Source: Lunularia cruciata (lineage: Eukaryota; Streptophyta; Marchantiopsida; Lunulariales; Lunulariaceae). From it: DNA of 64,000 bases. The notes under the pieces were generated by a model. That model was given only the letters and a program-made list of their open reading frames with translations, was not told where the DNA came from and searched no databases. Location: contig OX419759.1 of the NCBI GenBank assembly GCA_948567375.1, forward strand, positions 43,738,593-43,802,592, read 5' to 3'. Positions 10,845 through 20,773 of this stretch are shown here, in pieces. Positions within the stretch are counted from its first letter, which is position 1; each line of letters begins with the position of its first letter. Position numbers and translations under genes: made by a program.

Positions 10845-11868
10845 GCTTGGTAAGGAGAGGGGTCAGGATTTTGAGAAGAGGAGGGCTGGACAATAGAGGG
10901 TTTTTTTTTCAGTGAAAGTCTTGCGTGAGTGCACCTGCAGACACGGTATGAAAATTTGGGACAGATGAGGACTGGACAGCAGAGAGCTTTCGGGAAAATG
11001 TGAGATGAGCTTGTAAGGAGTGGTTGTAGGATTTTGAGAAGAGGAGGGCTCGACAGTAGAGGGTTTTTTTTTCAGTGAAAGTCTTGCGGGAGTGCACCTG
11101 CAGACACGGTATGAAAATTTGGGACAGATGAGGACTGGACAGCAGAGAGCTTTCGGGAAAATGTGAGATGAGCTTGTAAGGAGTGGTTGTAGGATTTTGA
11201 GAAGAGGAGGGCTCGACAGTAGAGGGTTTTTTTTTCAGTGAAAGTCTTGCGGGAGGGCACATGCTGACAGGGTTCGAAAATTCAGGACAGATGAGGACTA
11301 GACAACAGAGAGCTTTCGTGAAAATGTTAGATGAGCTTGGTAAGGAGTGGTTGCAGGATTTCGAGAAGAGGAGGGCTGGACAGTAGAGTGTTTTTTTTTC
11401 AGTGAAAGTCTTGTGGGAGTGCACATGCTGACAAGGTATGAAAATTTGGGACAGATGAGGACTGGACTAAAGAGAGCTTTTGGGAAAATGTGAGATGAGC
11501 TTGGTAAGGAGTGGTTGCAGGATTTTGAGAAGAGGAGGGCTGGACAGTAACGGTTTTTTTTTCAGTGAAAGTCTTGGGGGAGGGCACATGCTGACAAGGT
11601 ATGAAAATTTGGGACAGATGAGGACTGGACTAAAGAGAGCTTTTGGGAAAATGTCAGATGAGCTTGGTAAGGAGTGGTTGCAGGATTTGGAGAAGAGGAG
11701 GGCTGGACAGTAGAGGGTTTTTTTTCAGTGAAAGTCTTGGGGGAGGGCACATGCTGACAAGGTATGAAAATTTGGGACAGATGAGGACTAGACTAAAGAG
11801 AGCTTTCTGGAAAATGTCAGATGAGCTTGGTAAGGAGTGGTTGCAAGATTTTGAGAAGAGGTTTTGAG
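10845..11868. repeat. 163-164 bp tandem array, about 6.3 copies
   Basis: The landmark CAGTGAAAGTC recurs at 10910, 11073, 11236, 11400, 11563 and 11726, giving a period of 163-164 bp. Each unit contains a T8-T9 run, a GATGAGCTTG block and GGACAGATGAGGACT. Units differ by point changes and 1-base indels. Long minus-strand open stretches across the array are not genes: the period is not a multiple of three and the frames cycle. The related array in B' is at 35255-36112, inverted and with about five copies. Such arrays are known in untranslated regions of plant Tat/Ogre-type retrotransposons. Confidence 0.95.
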
Positions 11869-11870
11869 TT

Positions 11871-12922
11871 GAGATTTTGACAGAACACAAACAACATCTA
11901 CAAGAGGTCCTCCAGATTCTAAGATAAAATCAGTTGTACGCCAAAATCTCAAAGTGTGAGTTTGGCAAGTCTGAAGTAGACTACTTAGGGCATAGAGTAA
12001 GTGCAAAGGGCATTCAAGTATTGACAGATAAAATAGAGGTCATTCAAAAATGGAGTGCCCAAAAGATCAGACTCAACTTAAGAGCTTCTTGGGGTTGACG
12101 GGATTCTATCGTAGATTTGTCAAGGACTTCTCCAAGGTTGCACAGCCTTTAACGGCACTACTTGGCAAGGGGAAGAAGTGGACATGGGGAACTGCACAAG
12201 AGTTGGCCTTTCAAGAATTGAAGGCCGCCTTGCTACATGCACCAATCTTGAAGTGGTATGACCCAAAACGGCCAATCAAGTTGGCTACGGATGCATCAGG
12301 CGTAGCAATAGGAGCAGTCCTACAACAAGAGTGGCATGACGGATGGCATCCAATTGCTTATTTCTCTTGAAAGTTGTTACCGGTAGAGTGCAACTACCAC
12401 ACCACAGAATGAGAAGAGCTGGCCATCGTGCTAGCAACCAAGCATTGGAAGCACTACCTGGGCGAGAAGGCATTTGTAGTAGAGACAGACCACAAACCTC
12501 TAGTCTACCTCGAGACGCATAAGGATCTATCTCGTTGCCAAATTCGGTGGGCAGAGTGGCGACAACGCTTCAACATGACAATCACCTAAGTGGAAGGTAA
12601 GAAGCAACTTGCAGATGCATTCACCCACATGCCAATGGCCAACAACTTGGCGGCAGAGGTTAAGATTAACCCTGAACTCTAGCAAGAGATTCTAGCTACT
12701 ACAAAAACTGATCCACATATTGTAGAAGCGCAATCGTCCAAAGGTGTCACCAGCACCCAAGGACTCACCTTTTGGGAGGGCCAATTGTGGATCCCAAATG
12801 TCCTAGAATTACGCACCACCATTCTAGCGTAATGTCATGATTCGGCCATTCCAGCTCATGTCGGAGTGGACAAGACCTTGGAGGCAGTCAAGCGCCATTA
12901 CTATTATAACCAATAGCTAGAC
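11871..12922 (+). pseudogene. pol: Ty3/gypsy pol fragment: RT thumb, RNase H, integrase finger
   Basis: Starts abruptly after the tandem array with the RT end (K-C-E-F-G-K-S-E-V-D-Y-L-G-H-R-V). A frameshift at about 12050 leads into L-K-S-F-L-G-L-T-G-F-Y-R-R-F-V-K. RNase H follows (A-T-D-A-S-G-V-A-I-G-A-V-L and E-T-D-H-K-P-L-V-Y). It ends in the integrase zinc-finger region (A-H-V-G-V-D-K-T-L-E-A-V-K-R-H-Y-Y). Several in-frame stops are present. The integrase catalytic core is missing: the frame breaks off 45 bp before the LTR at 12967, so the 3' half of pol has been deleted. The YxDD part of RT is also absent. Confidence 0.9.
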
Positions 12923-12966
12923 ATATGATTTAAAGGTGAGAATTGGTTTGGTAACATCTGGAAGGA

Positions 12967-13482
12967 TGTTACACATGATGGACTAAACAGATCAGAAAGA
13001 GGTATCACCAAAAGGGGACTTCTACTAATAGAGTAGGAACCGAAATATGCCTGAAATCTTTGAAGGCAATTTTGGAGGCCTAAACGGATGAATTAGGCCT
13101 CGAAAATGTGCAATTCCCCCCCAAAAGAGGAAAGGCTGGCCTTCCCTCCCCCTGGTTTGTCTCGTCGAGAGCTTTCCAACGGTACCTTACTCATGTGATT
13201 TTGAGATTCCTACAGGAAGATTCCCTAAAAGATTCCCTCCGGTCAAAGCTCGTTTGACCAACCAGATAGGACCTAGACCAGACAGGTCACCCATCCAAGT
13301 AAGTAATCCAAGGGTGGAGCTTGCTGACATGTCACCTATCTGTGTCCCTAATCCTATGGTGGAGCTTCCTTGGAGGAGATCCTCTTTGTCTATATAATAA
13401 AGAGAAGGTGCTCCCTTGGGGCATCGAATGTTTGAGTGTGCAATCTGTGTTTTCTCTCTTCTCTTGTCCTCAGAGTATTACA
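12967..13482 (+). mobile_element. LTR (TG...CA, 516 bp) of the truncated gypsy element
   Basis: Begins TGTTACACATGA and ends GTATTACA. It has a TATATAA box at 13391-13397, about 85 bp before the 3' end, as expected of a U3-R-U5 layout. It directly follows the pol fragment on the same strand, so it is read as its 3' LTR. Base 13483 is the first base of inverted arm A', so this LTR marks the junction of the duplication. No 5' partner is in the window. Confidence 0.65.
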
Positions 13483-14295
13483 CATTAAAAGGCAATAAAA
13501 AAGTGAATTCCATATGATTTTTGCAATTGGGTGATTCAAATGTATGGCAATGTTGGAGTTAGTGGAATTTTTTCCATGAGCAGTACTCCTTGTTCCTCAT
13601 TGCACTATGGTCTCATTTAATGGGGAAGATAGTAATCTTTCCCCTTATCAACTAGCTATTGGAGAATGAGTGAGACATTACAAAGGGTCAAAGGGTTCAA
13701 GAGGGTGATAGACCCTTGAACCATCTCCAAAGTAAGTGTCTATGGAAATTTCTTGTTCTCCAATGGGAAAACACTTGACTATGGGAGTCCAGACTACTAC
13801 GCCGCTCCAATCCAAATCATAGGCTGGCCAAAAATGGGTCTATGTAAGTCACCTCCCTTATGTTCCATAGTCAATTGTTAATTGTGAGTGTTGCCCAAGC
13901 AACATTTCTGGTGCTCACTAATGATGATCTTGTATGTCCTCTCCACTCTACTCTACAACATGTTTTGGCCATGTGTACTCCTTGCCATCCCATGAGAGCA
14001 CAAAAGTTCTTCATATAGGGGAATTACTGCCTCCCATACCTACAACCAACTATCCAAGCTAAGAAGAAGCATCACCACATATGCTTATAAGTTCATTGGC
14101 TTTCATATCAATGGAAGCTATACCTCTTGTTGTGGCCAATATTGTTGCTATGACCCAAGTTCAAACAACATTTCCATTGAGGGAAAAGACTTTTGCCTAA
14201 GGAAATCTTCCTACTTCAAACTTGCATCCCATAGTGGTGCACATTTATTTTACAGTACCAGTTACAACTTTGCAACTCCTATATCCCATGCTACC
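13483..14295 (+). other. Leader of the gag element in arm A', no gene seen
   Basis: Inverted partner of 6761-7569. It begins with a block (CATTAAAAGGCAATAAAAAA) shared with arm A, directly after the 516-bp LTR. I see no convincing gene. Weak similarity in layout to the region before the gag at 24186 suggests untranslated leader sequence. Confidence 0.4.
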
Positions 14296-14806
14296 ATGAC
14301 TTTGGGAGGAGGGAATGATTGCATACCTTTAGGAATGGTATGCAATGTTCAAGAAAACTTCAAGTCATTGCTATGCATGTTTGAGAATGTTTGTATAGCC
14401 CAAAATAATGTAGATGATGCCCCCATGGCATCGCAAATAGGCCAATGTTTTATTGATGTTGTCCAATATTGATATAATGGTCTAACCGCAGCCACAAAAA
14501 CAAGCTTTGCAATGATACAAGTTGAAGGGTGAAAAGAGCACATCTCTCCAAGACAACAAGAACCACTTGAAGACAAAATAAAGTGGTTCCACAAATTACA
14601 CAACAAAACCATACATGCACTTATCCAATGATTCCAATAGATATTGTCAATGATCAACCAACACTAGACCATACTGTGGATCTCAATTGGTTTAAGGATG
14701 TCCTACCAAAGGACATTCAAAAAGTTTTAATCTACAACAAGGCAACAACTCTAGCACAATCATTTGAAGAAGCATGCTGTTGGGCCCAAGCTAATGATTG
14801 GGATAT
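14296..14806 (+). pseudogene. gag: Retrotransposon gag (capsid) relic, arm A'
   Basis: Same gag segment as 6246-6760 on the opposite strand: L-L-C-M-F-E-N-V-C-I-A-Q-N, S-Q-I-G-Q-C-F, G-L-T-A-A-T-K-T-S-F-A, and then in another frame D-L-N-W-F-K-D-V-L-P-K-D-I-Q up to A-N-D-W. Stops at about 14470 and 14530 and a frameshift near 14640 inactivate it. It is cut at 14806/14807, where AWN-6R begins, and the reading frame continues spuriously into the element's T-rich start. Confidence 0.7.
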
Positions 14807-15508
14807 TATGGTACCCACATTTTTCATTTTTGACAAATTTTTAAAAAGAAGTGTATTGTTAAAGCCAAGTTGCTTAAGCTTTGTTAAGCTTAATGAAGAA
14901 TAAAAGAGGAAAATTGTGTATTTAGGATAGACCCAAAGAAGTTGAGTTCATGTTAGAGTTAGAAGGACTCAAGTTGGACTTACAGAAGGATAGATCCAAA
15001 GTAAGGTTACCTTGCATCGAGATGCAAAACCCAATCCATAGAACCTATCACAAATTTTCCTCGGGCCTAGCCAATCAAGAAAGCATGGGTAAAGAAAACG
15101 GCTACTTTGAAATCAAGGTGACATTGAGAGTGTGTGGTGCCCACATTTTTTTGTTTTTTTTCAAAATAAAGAAGAAGTGTGTAGAGAAGTCGGATTGCGC
15201 CTGTATGGCCAAGAAAAGAGTCTTTGGGATGAAACCCGAAGTAAAGTGACTTCGGGTCATAAGGCAAAGTACTTGGAAATGCCATGTCAGCACACAACCC
15301 GAAGTAAGGAGTCTTTGTATTGGGGGGAGCTCAACCCGAGGCAAAGTCAGTTTAACAACCTTTTGTCGGGGTAAGAAATTCAAGAAGGGACCGTTCGAGA
15401 ACCGGCAGCCCATATGCGCAAGGTTTGATTGACAATGATAGGTGCATTCAGGAGGTGTGATTTCTTGGTAGAAACTCAAAGTGAAGAAAGACAAAGAAAG
15501 CACAACTC

Positions 15509-15519
15509 TATAAAAATAG
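15509..15519 (+). promoter_or_regulatory. TATA box upstream of the AWN-1R reading frame
   Basis: TATAAAAATAG starts 27 bp before the ATG at 15536. The position is conserved in copies 1L (5524-5534), 2 (a CACTATAAGAATT block near 45165), 3 (51533-51543, minus) and 4 (63674-63680, minus), although their flanking leaders have diverged. Confidence 0.5.
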
Positions 15520-15535
15520 AAATTGCAATGACAAA

Positions 15536-18280
15536 ATGTCGAGTAATTTTCCTTTGCCGTTGAGACGTTGTCCTGTAGGTGATGGTGGGAAGGGAAATAG
15601 AGTTGGAAACACGTTAGTGTGTAAGGGAGAAGTCACAAGAGTGAAATCAAGAGAAAGTGAGAAAGCAGGAGAGATAGGAGGAGGAAAGAAGAACTCTGAA
15701 TTTGCAATGAGAAATCATGCAATTTGGAGGTTAGATTTGATCGCTAGGATCAAAGTCTTGAGCCCACTTTGGATCACCTTCTTTGCGTGGAACTAGAATG
15801 TGAGTTTTCCAAGTTTCATGACAGAGATCATCAAGAGCAAGTGTCTCGATGGACCCGAGGAAGAAGGGAAGAGAGGAAATCCGGCTCGCTGGACAGAGTC
15901 GGATTGGAGACTAATAGTCGGGAAGGAAGCGGGCTCGGAGCTGGGGGCCACGTTCTTGGAGAAGGGAGAGATAGCCCAAGAAACCCAAGAGGTGAGAGAT
16001 GCATTCTCGTCAAAGCGGACGAAGAATGGGTACAAAGTGGAGAGTTACAAAGACCCTGTCAAGAGAGGAATTGTTAGTGCTCTGATGGCAATCCTAAAGC
16101 TGGAGAGAACAACCTATGTGATGAAATACCAAGTGGTGTTCTTTCACAAGTTGTTTGCAGGAGAACCGATAAATTGGGCAAGGTGTTTCCATGGTAGAAC
16201 ACGACAAATGGTGTTTAATTTGCGGGATAAATCGCCTCCACACTACATCGTGCCATTTGCAGCTCATTTCTACCTCGGGTTGAATTTGCTGAACTCGGCG
16301 GAGAAAATTTGGATGGTGTTGCATTTCCATCCCAATTTGAGAAAGGAGGTCGATGTAGAGGAGCAGTAGTACATCTTGCAAATCAGAAGCACCAATGAGT
16401 ACTACAAGAAGACAAGGAAGAATGTGGAGATCAAAGTGAGTACTCCAAACTCAAAGAAGAGAAGTCGACAAGGCAAAGCTAAAGACATGATGAAACCTTG
16501 GAAGACCAGGAGAGGAAACCCAAGGCGAGGCATGGTGGTGATCGAGTCGGAAGATGAAGACTCGGAAGGTGATGCCAAGCGCAAGACCAAAGACTCAGAA
16601 CATGAGGAGGAGCCCGAGCTAACGCTGCAGAGTGGAGATACGAGTAGCGACAGCATTGAGGGTGGAGGAATGACATTGGCACCAACTGCTGTAGAAGGAG
16701 AAGAAGAAGAAGTTCAGGCAGAGATTGAGGCCGAGGACAACACAAAGTTGGAAGATGAAGTACCCAAGGCAAAAGAGAAGATTGCAGTTCAGAGGGGAGT
16801 CTGCTCAAGACATAAGGCAAAGTACGATGCATGTCCGAGTAATGTGCAAGAAGGAGCAAATGCAAGCTCGGGAAGCAAGGCGTCCGTTCCGATATGAAGA
16901 CTGCAGAGAAGAAGGCAAGTATTGGATGAACATGAAGGACAAAGAGAAGTGGCTACGCAAGAAGAAGTAACCCCGAGCGATGGAGTTGAGTACTTGCGGG
17001 AGGTGATGTGTCCTTTGCTGGTGAAGTTAGAGTACAAGAGGAAGGAGATGCAGTCAACTTGTCCAGAGGTAAAGACTATCTTGCACGTGTTGGCAAGATT
17101 AGAAGAAGAGAACTTGGAGTTGAAGAAGAGTATAACCCAAGGTGAGGAGGAAAGGGAAGTACTGCGAGCGGAGGTAGTAGTGAGGACTCAAGTAATTGAA
17201 GACCTGAAGAGAGAAGTGAGATATCAAGAAGATCTTGTTAAGAAGAGTGACATAGCAAGGGAAAGACAAGTACCTGAATACAAGATCTTGAAGCAGCAGT
17301 TTGCTGATTCAAGAGTAGAAGTTATCCATGCTATGGCAAGAGTTGCAGTGAAGGATCAAGAGCTTGATAGGGTGATGGAGAGTGTCGAGGAGAAGAAGCA
17401 ACTCTGGCAAAGAGAGTTGGCAACACGGTATAGGGAAGAAGAGAGATTACGAGAGTTACTTCGTAATCAGGAGGAGATGGTAGTACAAAAGGAGAAGGAG
17501 ATTGTGAAAGCCGAGTTCAAAACGGAATTGGCAATGTACAAGGAGGACTGGCTTGCAGATCAAGAGCAAGACGAGAAGATGAGATTGGAGCCGTTGAAGG
17601 AGATAGTTCTCAGGATGAACACGATGTTGAGTACAAATGCCAACATTCAAATTGAAGAGACGAGGCTGCACGAGTTGAAGTTGTTGGTGCAGGAGACGAG
17701 GCGAAGATAGGCAAAAGACACTGATTTGAATGCCTTGTTGATTAGTTTAAGAACTTGTGTAGACAGGAAGATCTTAGAAGTAGAAAACAATATTGCGATT
17801 AGATTAGACTTAGTGAAAATAGAGATAGAAAAACTTTATAAAGATGTTAGAGCCAAACCCGAAGTAGATAACATAGGAGTGCAGATGTCTTTGGAGTTAC
17901 TAGTGGAGACATTAGAGAAGAGTGGGTTGAGAGATGAAGAGTTAGATAGATTACCTACTAGTGGAATTTCAGATCAGGAAAGAGAATTGATGGATCTGGT
18001 AGAAGAAGTAGAAGATATGAAACCCAAAGACATAGTAGTAGGAAGTAAGATTACTTTGGGTACAAGTTTGAAAGTTGATGACAAAGTAGACATCCGATTG
18101 TGGAATTAGAGTTAGATAGATTACCCACTAGTGGAATTTCAGATCAGGAAAGAGAATTGATGGATCTGGTAGAAGAAGTAGAAGATATGAAACCCAAAGA
18201 CACAGTAGTAGGATGTAAGATTACTTCGGGTACAAGTTTGAAAGTTGATGACGAAGTAGACATCCGATTGGATAAGTAAC
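15536..18280 (+). pseudogene. AWN-1R protein: ~860-codon frame with four stops
   Basis: A single plus-strand frame runs from the ATG at 15536 to 18109 without frameshift. It is interrupted by TAG at 15797 (Trp elsewhere), TAG at 16367 (Gln), TGA at 16895 (a position that is Lys/Arg-like in relatives; the same stop is in copy 1L) and TAG at 17708 (Gln). Parts: core domain (15670-16370), acidic linker (16480-16890), coiled coil (16950-17710) and C-terminal tail (17726-18109, then a duplicated tail to 18280). All four stops are C-to-T or G-to-A changes. I recognise no catalytic motif. The family has several copies here, so it is or was an active element product, not a host gene. Confidence 0.8.
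17939..18280 (+). repeat. 170-bp tandem duplication in the AWN-1R C-terminus
   Basis: GAGTTAGATAGATTACC begins at 17939 and again at 18109. The following ~165 bases match closely, including S-G-I-S-D-Q-E-R-E-L-M-D-L in both. Copy 1L has this block once, so the duplication arose after the inverted duplication, or was lost on the left. It puts a stop at the end of the first unit. Confidence 0.9.
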
Positions 18281-19179
18281 AGTTTTGAGATTTGAAGAGG
18301 CAGATATGAAGAGGTGCATTGTCATTTTGGATTTGGACGTTAGAAAAGTTGTTGTAGAACGGTATAGTTGTTAGAACTATTGGTTGCTTCACTACTTAAG
18401 AGTGGCATTCGTAGAGAAATATTGTTCAGTGCTCATTATTTCTGAGAATAGATAAAGCGAAGTGCTGTGAAGCAGTGCTTGTTGCTTGAGCTTGATTTTG
18501 AGTATCAACTTTGCATTTGTGTTTGTGAGTGTTTGAAGAAATTTGAAGTGCAAGTCAGAGTGCTTGTTGGATGTTGGATTCCGCATCTTTGATCTTCATT
18601 CTGTGTGTTTGATCCTGAGTGAAGTGCAATCAAAGCAATGCCTTGACAGATCTGAGAGGAATTGTAGTGTTGGTAGTATTTTGCATTCGTGAGTGTAGTG
18701 CAAAGTTGATGGGAAACAATTTCAATTGAGGAAGTTGTGCCTTCAGTGGAAGAGTGGAACACAATTCTGAGGTAAAGTAGTTTTGCAGTGAACTACCGTT
18801 TTTGAGAGAGCCTGAATCATCACAATCAAGATTGTTTGGAAATATTTGATGGAGTTGTGATTATGGAGTGTTAATTTGTGACAAGACTGCAAGTCAGTGC
18901 TTGTTACTCTCTTTTGGGTGTGGTTTCTACTTGAGAGATTAAAGATGCAACCAAGAAGAACTGGAATTGTTACTTTGACTTTGTATTTGGACATTTTTGA
19001 CTCATATCTTTGTGGGAACAAACTTTACTTACCCAATTACCGCAAAAGTGATATTTGCCGGGTTGTCACAGACTGATAGAAAACAAACACTCAGAATTTG
19101 TGAGTGTCCATTGAAGATCAACTTAAGAATGACCATGCAGCAAAATACTATAAGATTGAGACTTTGAGGAAGTTCTGAA

Positions 19180-20591
19180 ATGTCACAAAAATACCCTATG
19201 CCTCTTAATAGTTGTCTAGAAGGAGTTAGAATCTCAAGCTTTGGTGAGGGTTTGATCTTTCAGAGATCACGAGTTAGAAACCCCACAATGTCACCAAAGA
19301 GTAGCAAGGAGAGTTTGGTGATGAGTCTTACAATTTGGAGATTAGATGTAGTGGCAAGGATTGAAGTCTTGAACAGACTTTGTATCACCTTTTTGGCATG
19401 GAATTGGAACTTAAGGTTTCCAGGTTTTAAGGGTAGAAATCACTGCCAGTAATTGCAAAGATGGTCCTAAGATAGAAGGGAAGACAAGAAACTGGGCTTG
19501 ATGGACTAAGTTGGATTGAAGATTGGTCTTGGGGAGAGAAGCCAAAGAAGTGGAGGAGTCACCTTCTACTGGAAATATGAAGCCCTTTTGAAGGCGCACA
19601 CCAGTAACTTCTCTCTGAGCTCCTTAAGCCCTTTATCCCACCTATTCAAAAGCTCCAGTGCCCAAGTTTCTTTGGAAGAAACTACAGGGGCGAGGAATTC
19701 TTTTAGTGCTCTTTGCACTAAGGATGGGTACAAGGTGGATAGGTTTAAAGCCCTGATATAAAAGGGTAAAGTCGGCGCTTTGATGGCAATGTTTAAGCTA
19801 GAGCAAACCACCTATGTTATGAAGCAGCAAGTTGTGTTCTTTCACCAAATGTTTGTAGTGGAAGTGGCGAATGGGGCAAAGTGCTTTCACCAAAAAGTAG
19901 GTCAAAAGATTAATAATTGGAGAATGGACCAACTACCCCATTACTTCATACCCTTTGCAGCCCATTTCTACTTAGAACTGAACCTACTTAGCTAAGAGGA
20001 GAAAGGGAAGATGGTGTCACACTTTCACTGTGATCTATGTTGAGTTGCAGATGTGGATGAACAATATTACATAAGGCAAGTAGTGAAGGTGATGAACACT
20101 TCATCATAAAAATGGAAGGAGAAGATGGTGTTGGTGGATATCCTAAGACCAAGGAAGCATGGTGAAAGATAGTAGTGGTGAACCTCTCATCAAGTGAAGA
20201 ATCAGAAGGAGAAGCCAAGTCGAAGTGTGAAGATTCAGGAGAAGAAGAAGAGGTCACCTTGCAAAGTAAAGAGTCTAGTAGTGGGAGTAATGGAGAGCCT
20301 GAAGTCTAGCAATTGGTGGAAGAAGTGGCTTTAGAAGATGATCAGGAATTCCATGTGCAAATTGCATGCATGGAAGGAGGAGACAACTATTTTGTGGAGT
20401 TGGCCAAGGTATATATTCATGAGGAAAGAGAAGATGAGTCAGTCTTGGTGTTTTCAAGAGGAGCAAGATCAAAGAGAAGTTTGCAGGTTGCAGTTGTAGA
20501 ACCAAGTAAAGTAGAAAAAGAAGAAGAAGGAGAAGAAGAATGCTCAGAAGAGATGACTTTGAAGGTAAGAAGATTGAGACTTTGGGGTTAG
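19180..20591 (+). pseudogene. AWN-6R protein relic: core domain and acidic region
   Basis: Plus-strand twin of 640-2048. 19180-19452 reads an N-terminus, then W-R-L-D-V-V-A-R-I-E-V-L and F-L-A-W-N-W-N. 19780-19995 reads the F-F-H-Q-M-F and H-Y-F-I-P-F-A-A-H-F-Y-L part. 20313-20591 reads an acidic region ending in V-R-R-L-R-L-W-G. This last motif is the junction motif between linker and coil in other subfamily-II copies. Frameshifts separate the three pieces. The coil is missing because AWN-7R begins at 20774. Confidence 0.65.
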
Positions 20592-20773
20592 GCACCAATT
20601 GAAGAAGCACCAACCAAGGTTGAAGAGAGAAAAGAAGATGCATAAGAGTTCAATGGAGTAGCATATATGTCAAAGATTGTTTGTCCCTTGTTATTGGGAT
20701 TTTTGTGAAAGGAAGAGGGAGATTTTGAAGAGAGATCATCCAAAAGTGAAGTTAGCTAGAAGTATTGATGTAC

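Larger units (their letters stand above)
7757..11868. repeat. Second inverted repeat unit B (partner 35255-39840)
   Basis: The reverse complement matches 35255-39840. The outer edge here (7757) pairs with 39840. Identity is high: an 85-codon open stretch at 9807-10064 and its partner at 37530-37787 translate identically. The partner carries a ~665-bp insertion (36141-36806) that is absent here. The unit contains a strongly diverged AWN copy and a 163-bp tandem array. It carries no intact gene, although several open stretches are conserved because the two copies are recent. Confidence 0.88.
15133..19070 (+). mobile_element. AWN element copy 1R, complete (best-preserved copy)
   Basis: 3938 bp. 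Starts TGTGGTGCCCACA and ends GGGTTGTCACA. The flanks are GAGTG (15128-15132) and GACTG (19071-19075), a 5-bp target duplication with one mismatch; the twin copy 1L keeps it perfect. Layout: leader (15133-15508), TATA box, ~860-codon frame (15536-18280), and a non-coding tail (18281-19070). The tail has a TATA-like block near 18393-18400, about 670 bp from the end. It has no LTR pair, no primer-binding site and no pol. A solo giant LTR with a protein-coding U3, or an undescribed non-autonomous element, both fit. Confidence 0.87.
14807..20773 (+). mobile_element. AWN element copy 6R, interrupted by copy 1R
   Basis: Starts TATGGTACCCACA at 14807, is interrupted by AWN-1R at 15133-19070, and resumes to 20773, where AWN-7R begins. 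It is inserted in gag after the sequence GGGATAT. The leader 14820-15132 is non-coding and resembles the AWN-7R leader at 20790-21120, including the A-N-Q-E-S-like stretch and the spacing. Its 3' end (coil, R-U5) is not found on the far side of AWN-7R, so this copy was rearranged after insertion. Confidence 0.75.

Noticed and set aside
10909-11750. Long minus-strand open stretches (up to 171 codons) across the tandem array
   Set aside because: They repeat with a 163-164 bp period, which is not a multiple of three, so frames cycle through the array. The composition is CT-rich and no family resemblance exists.
16725-16970. Alternative-frame open stretch rich in Arg/Lys/Glu overlapping the AWN linker-coil junction
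   Set aside because: It looked protein-like and is shared with copy 1L, but comparison with copies 3, 4 and 5 shows that the main frame carries the conserved junction and coil; this is a shadow.
15133-19070. AWN as a DNA transposon (CACTA, hAT, Mutator) or Helitron
   Set aside because: No terminal inverted repeat beyond four bases, TSD is 5 bp, no CACTA or TC/CTRR ends, and no transposase, Rep or helicase motif.
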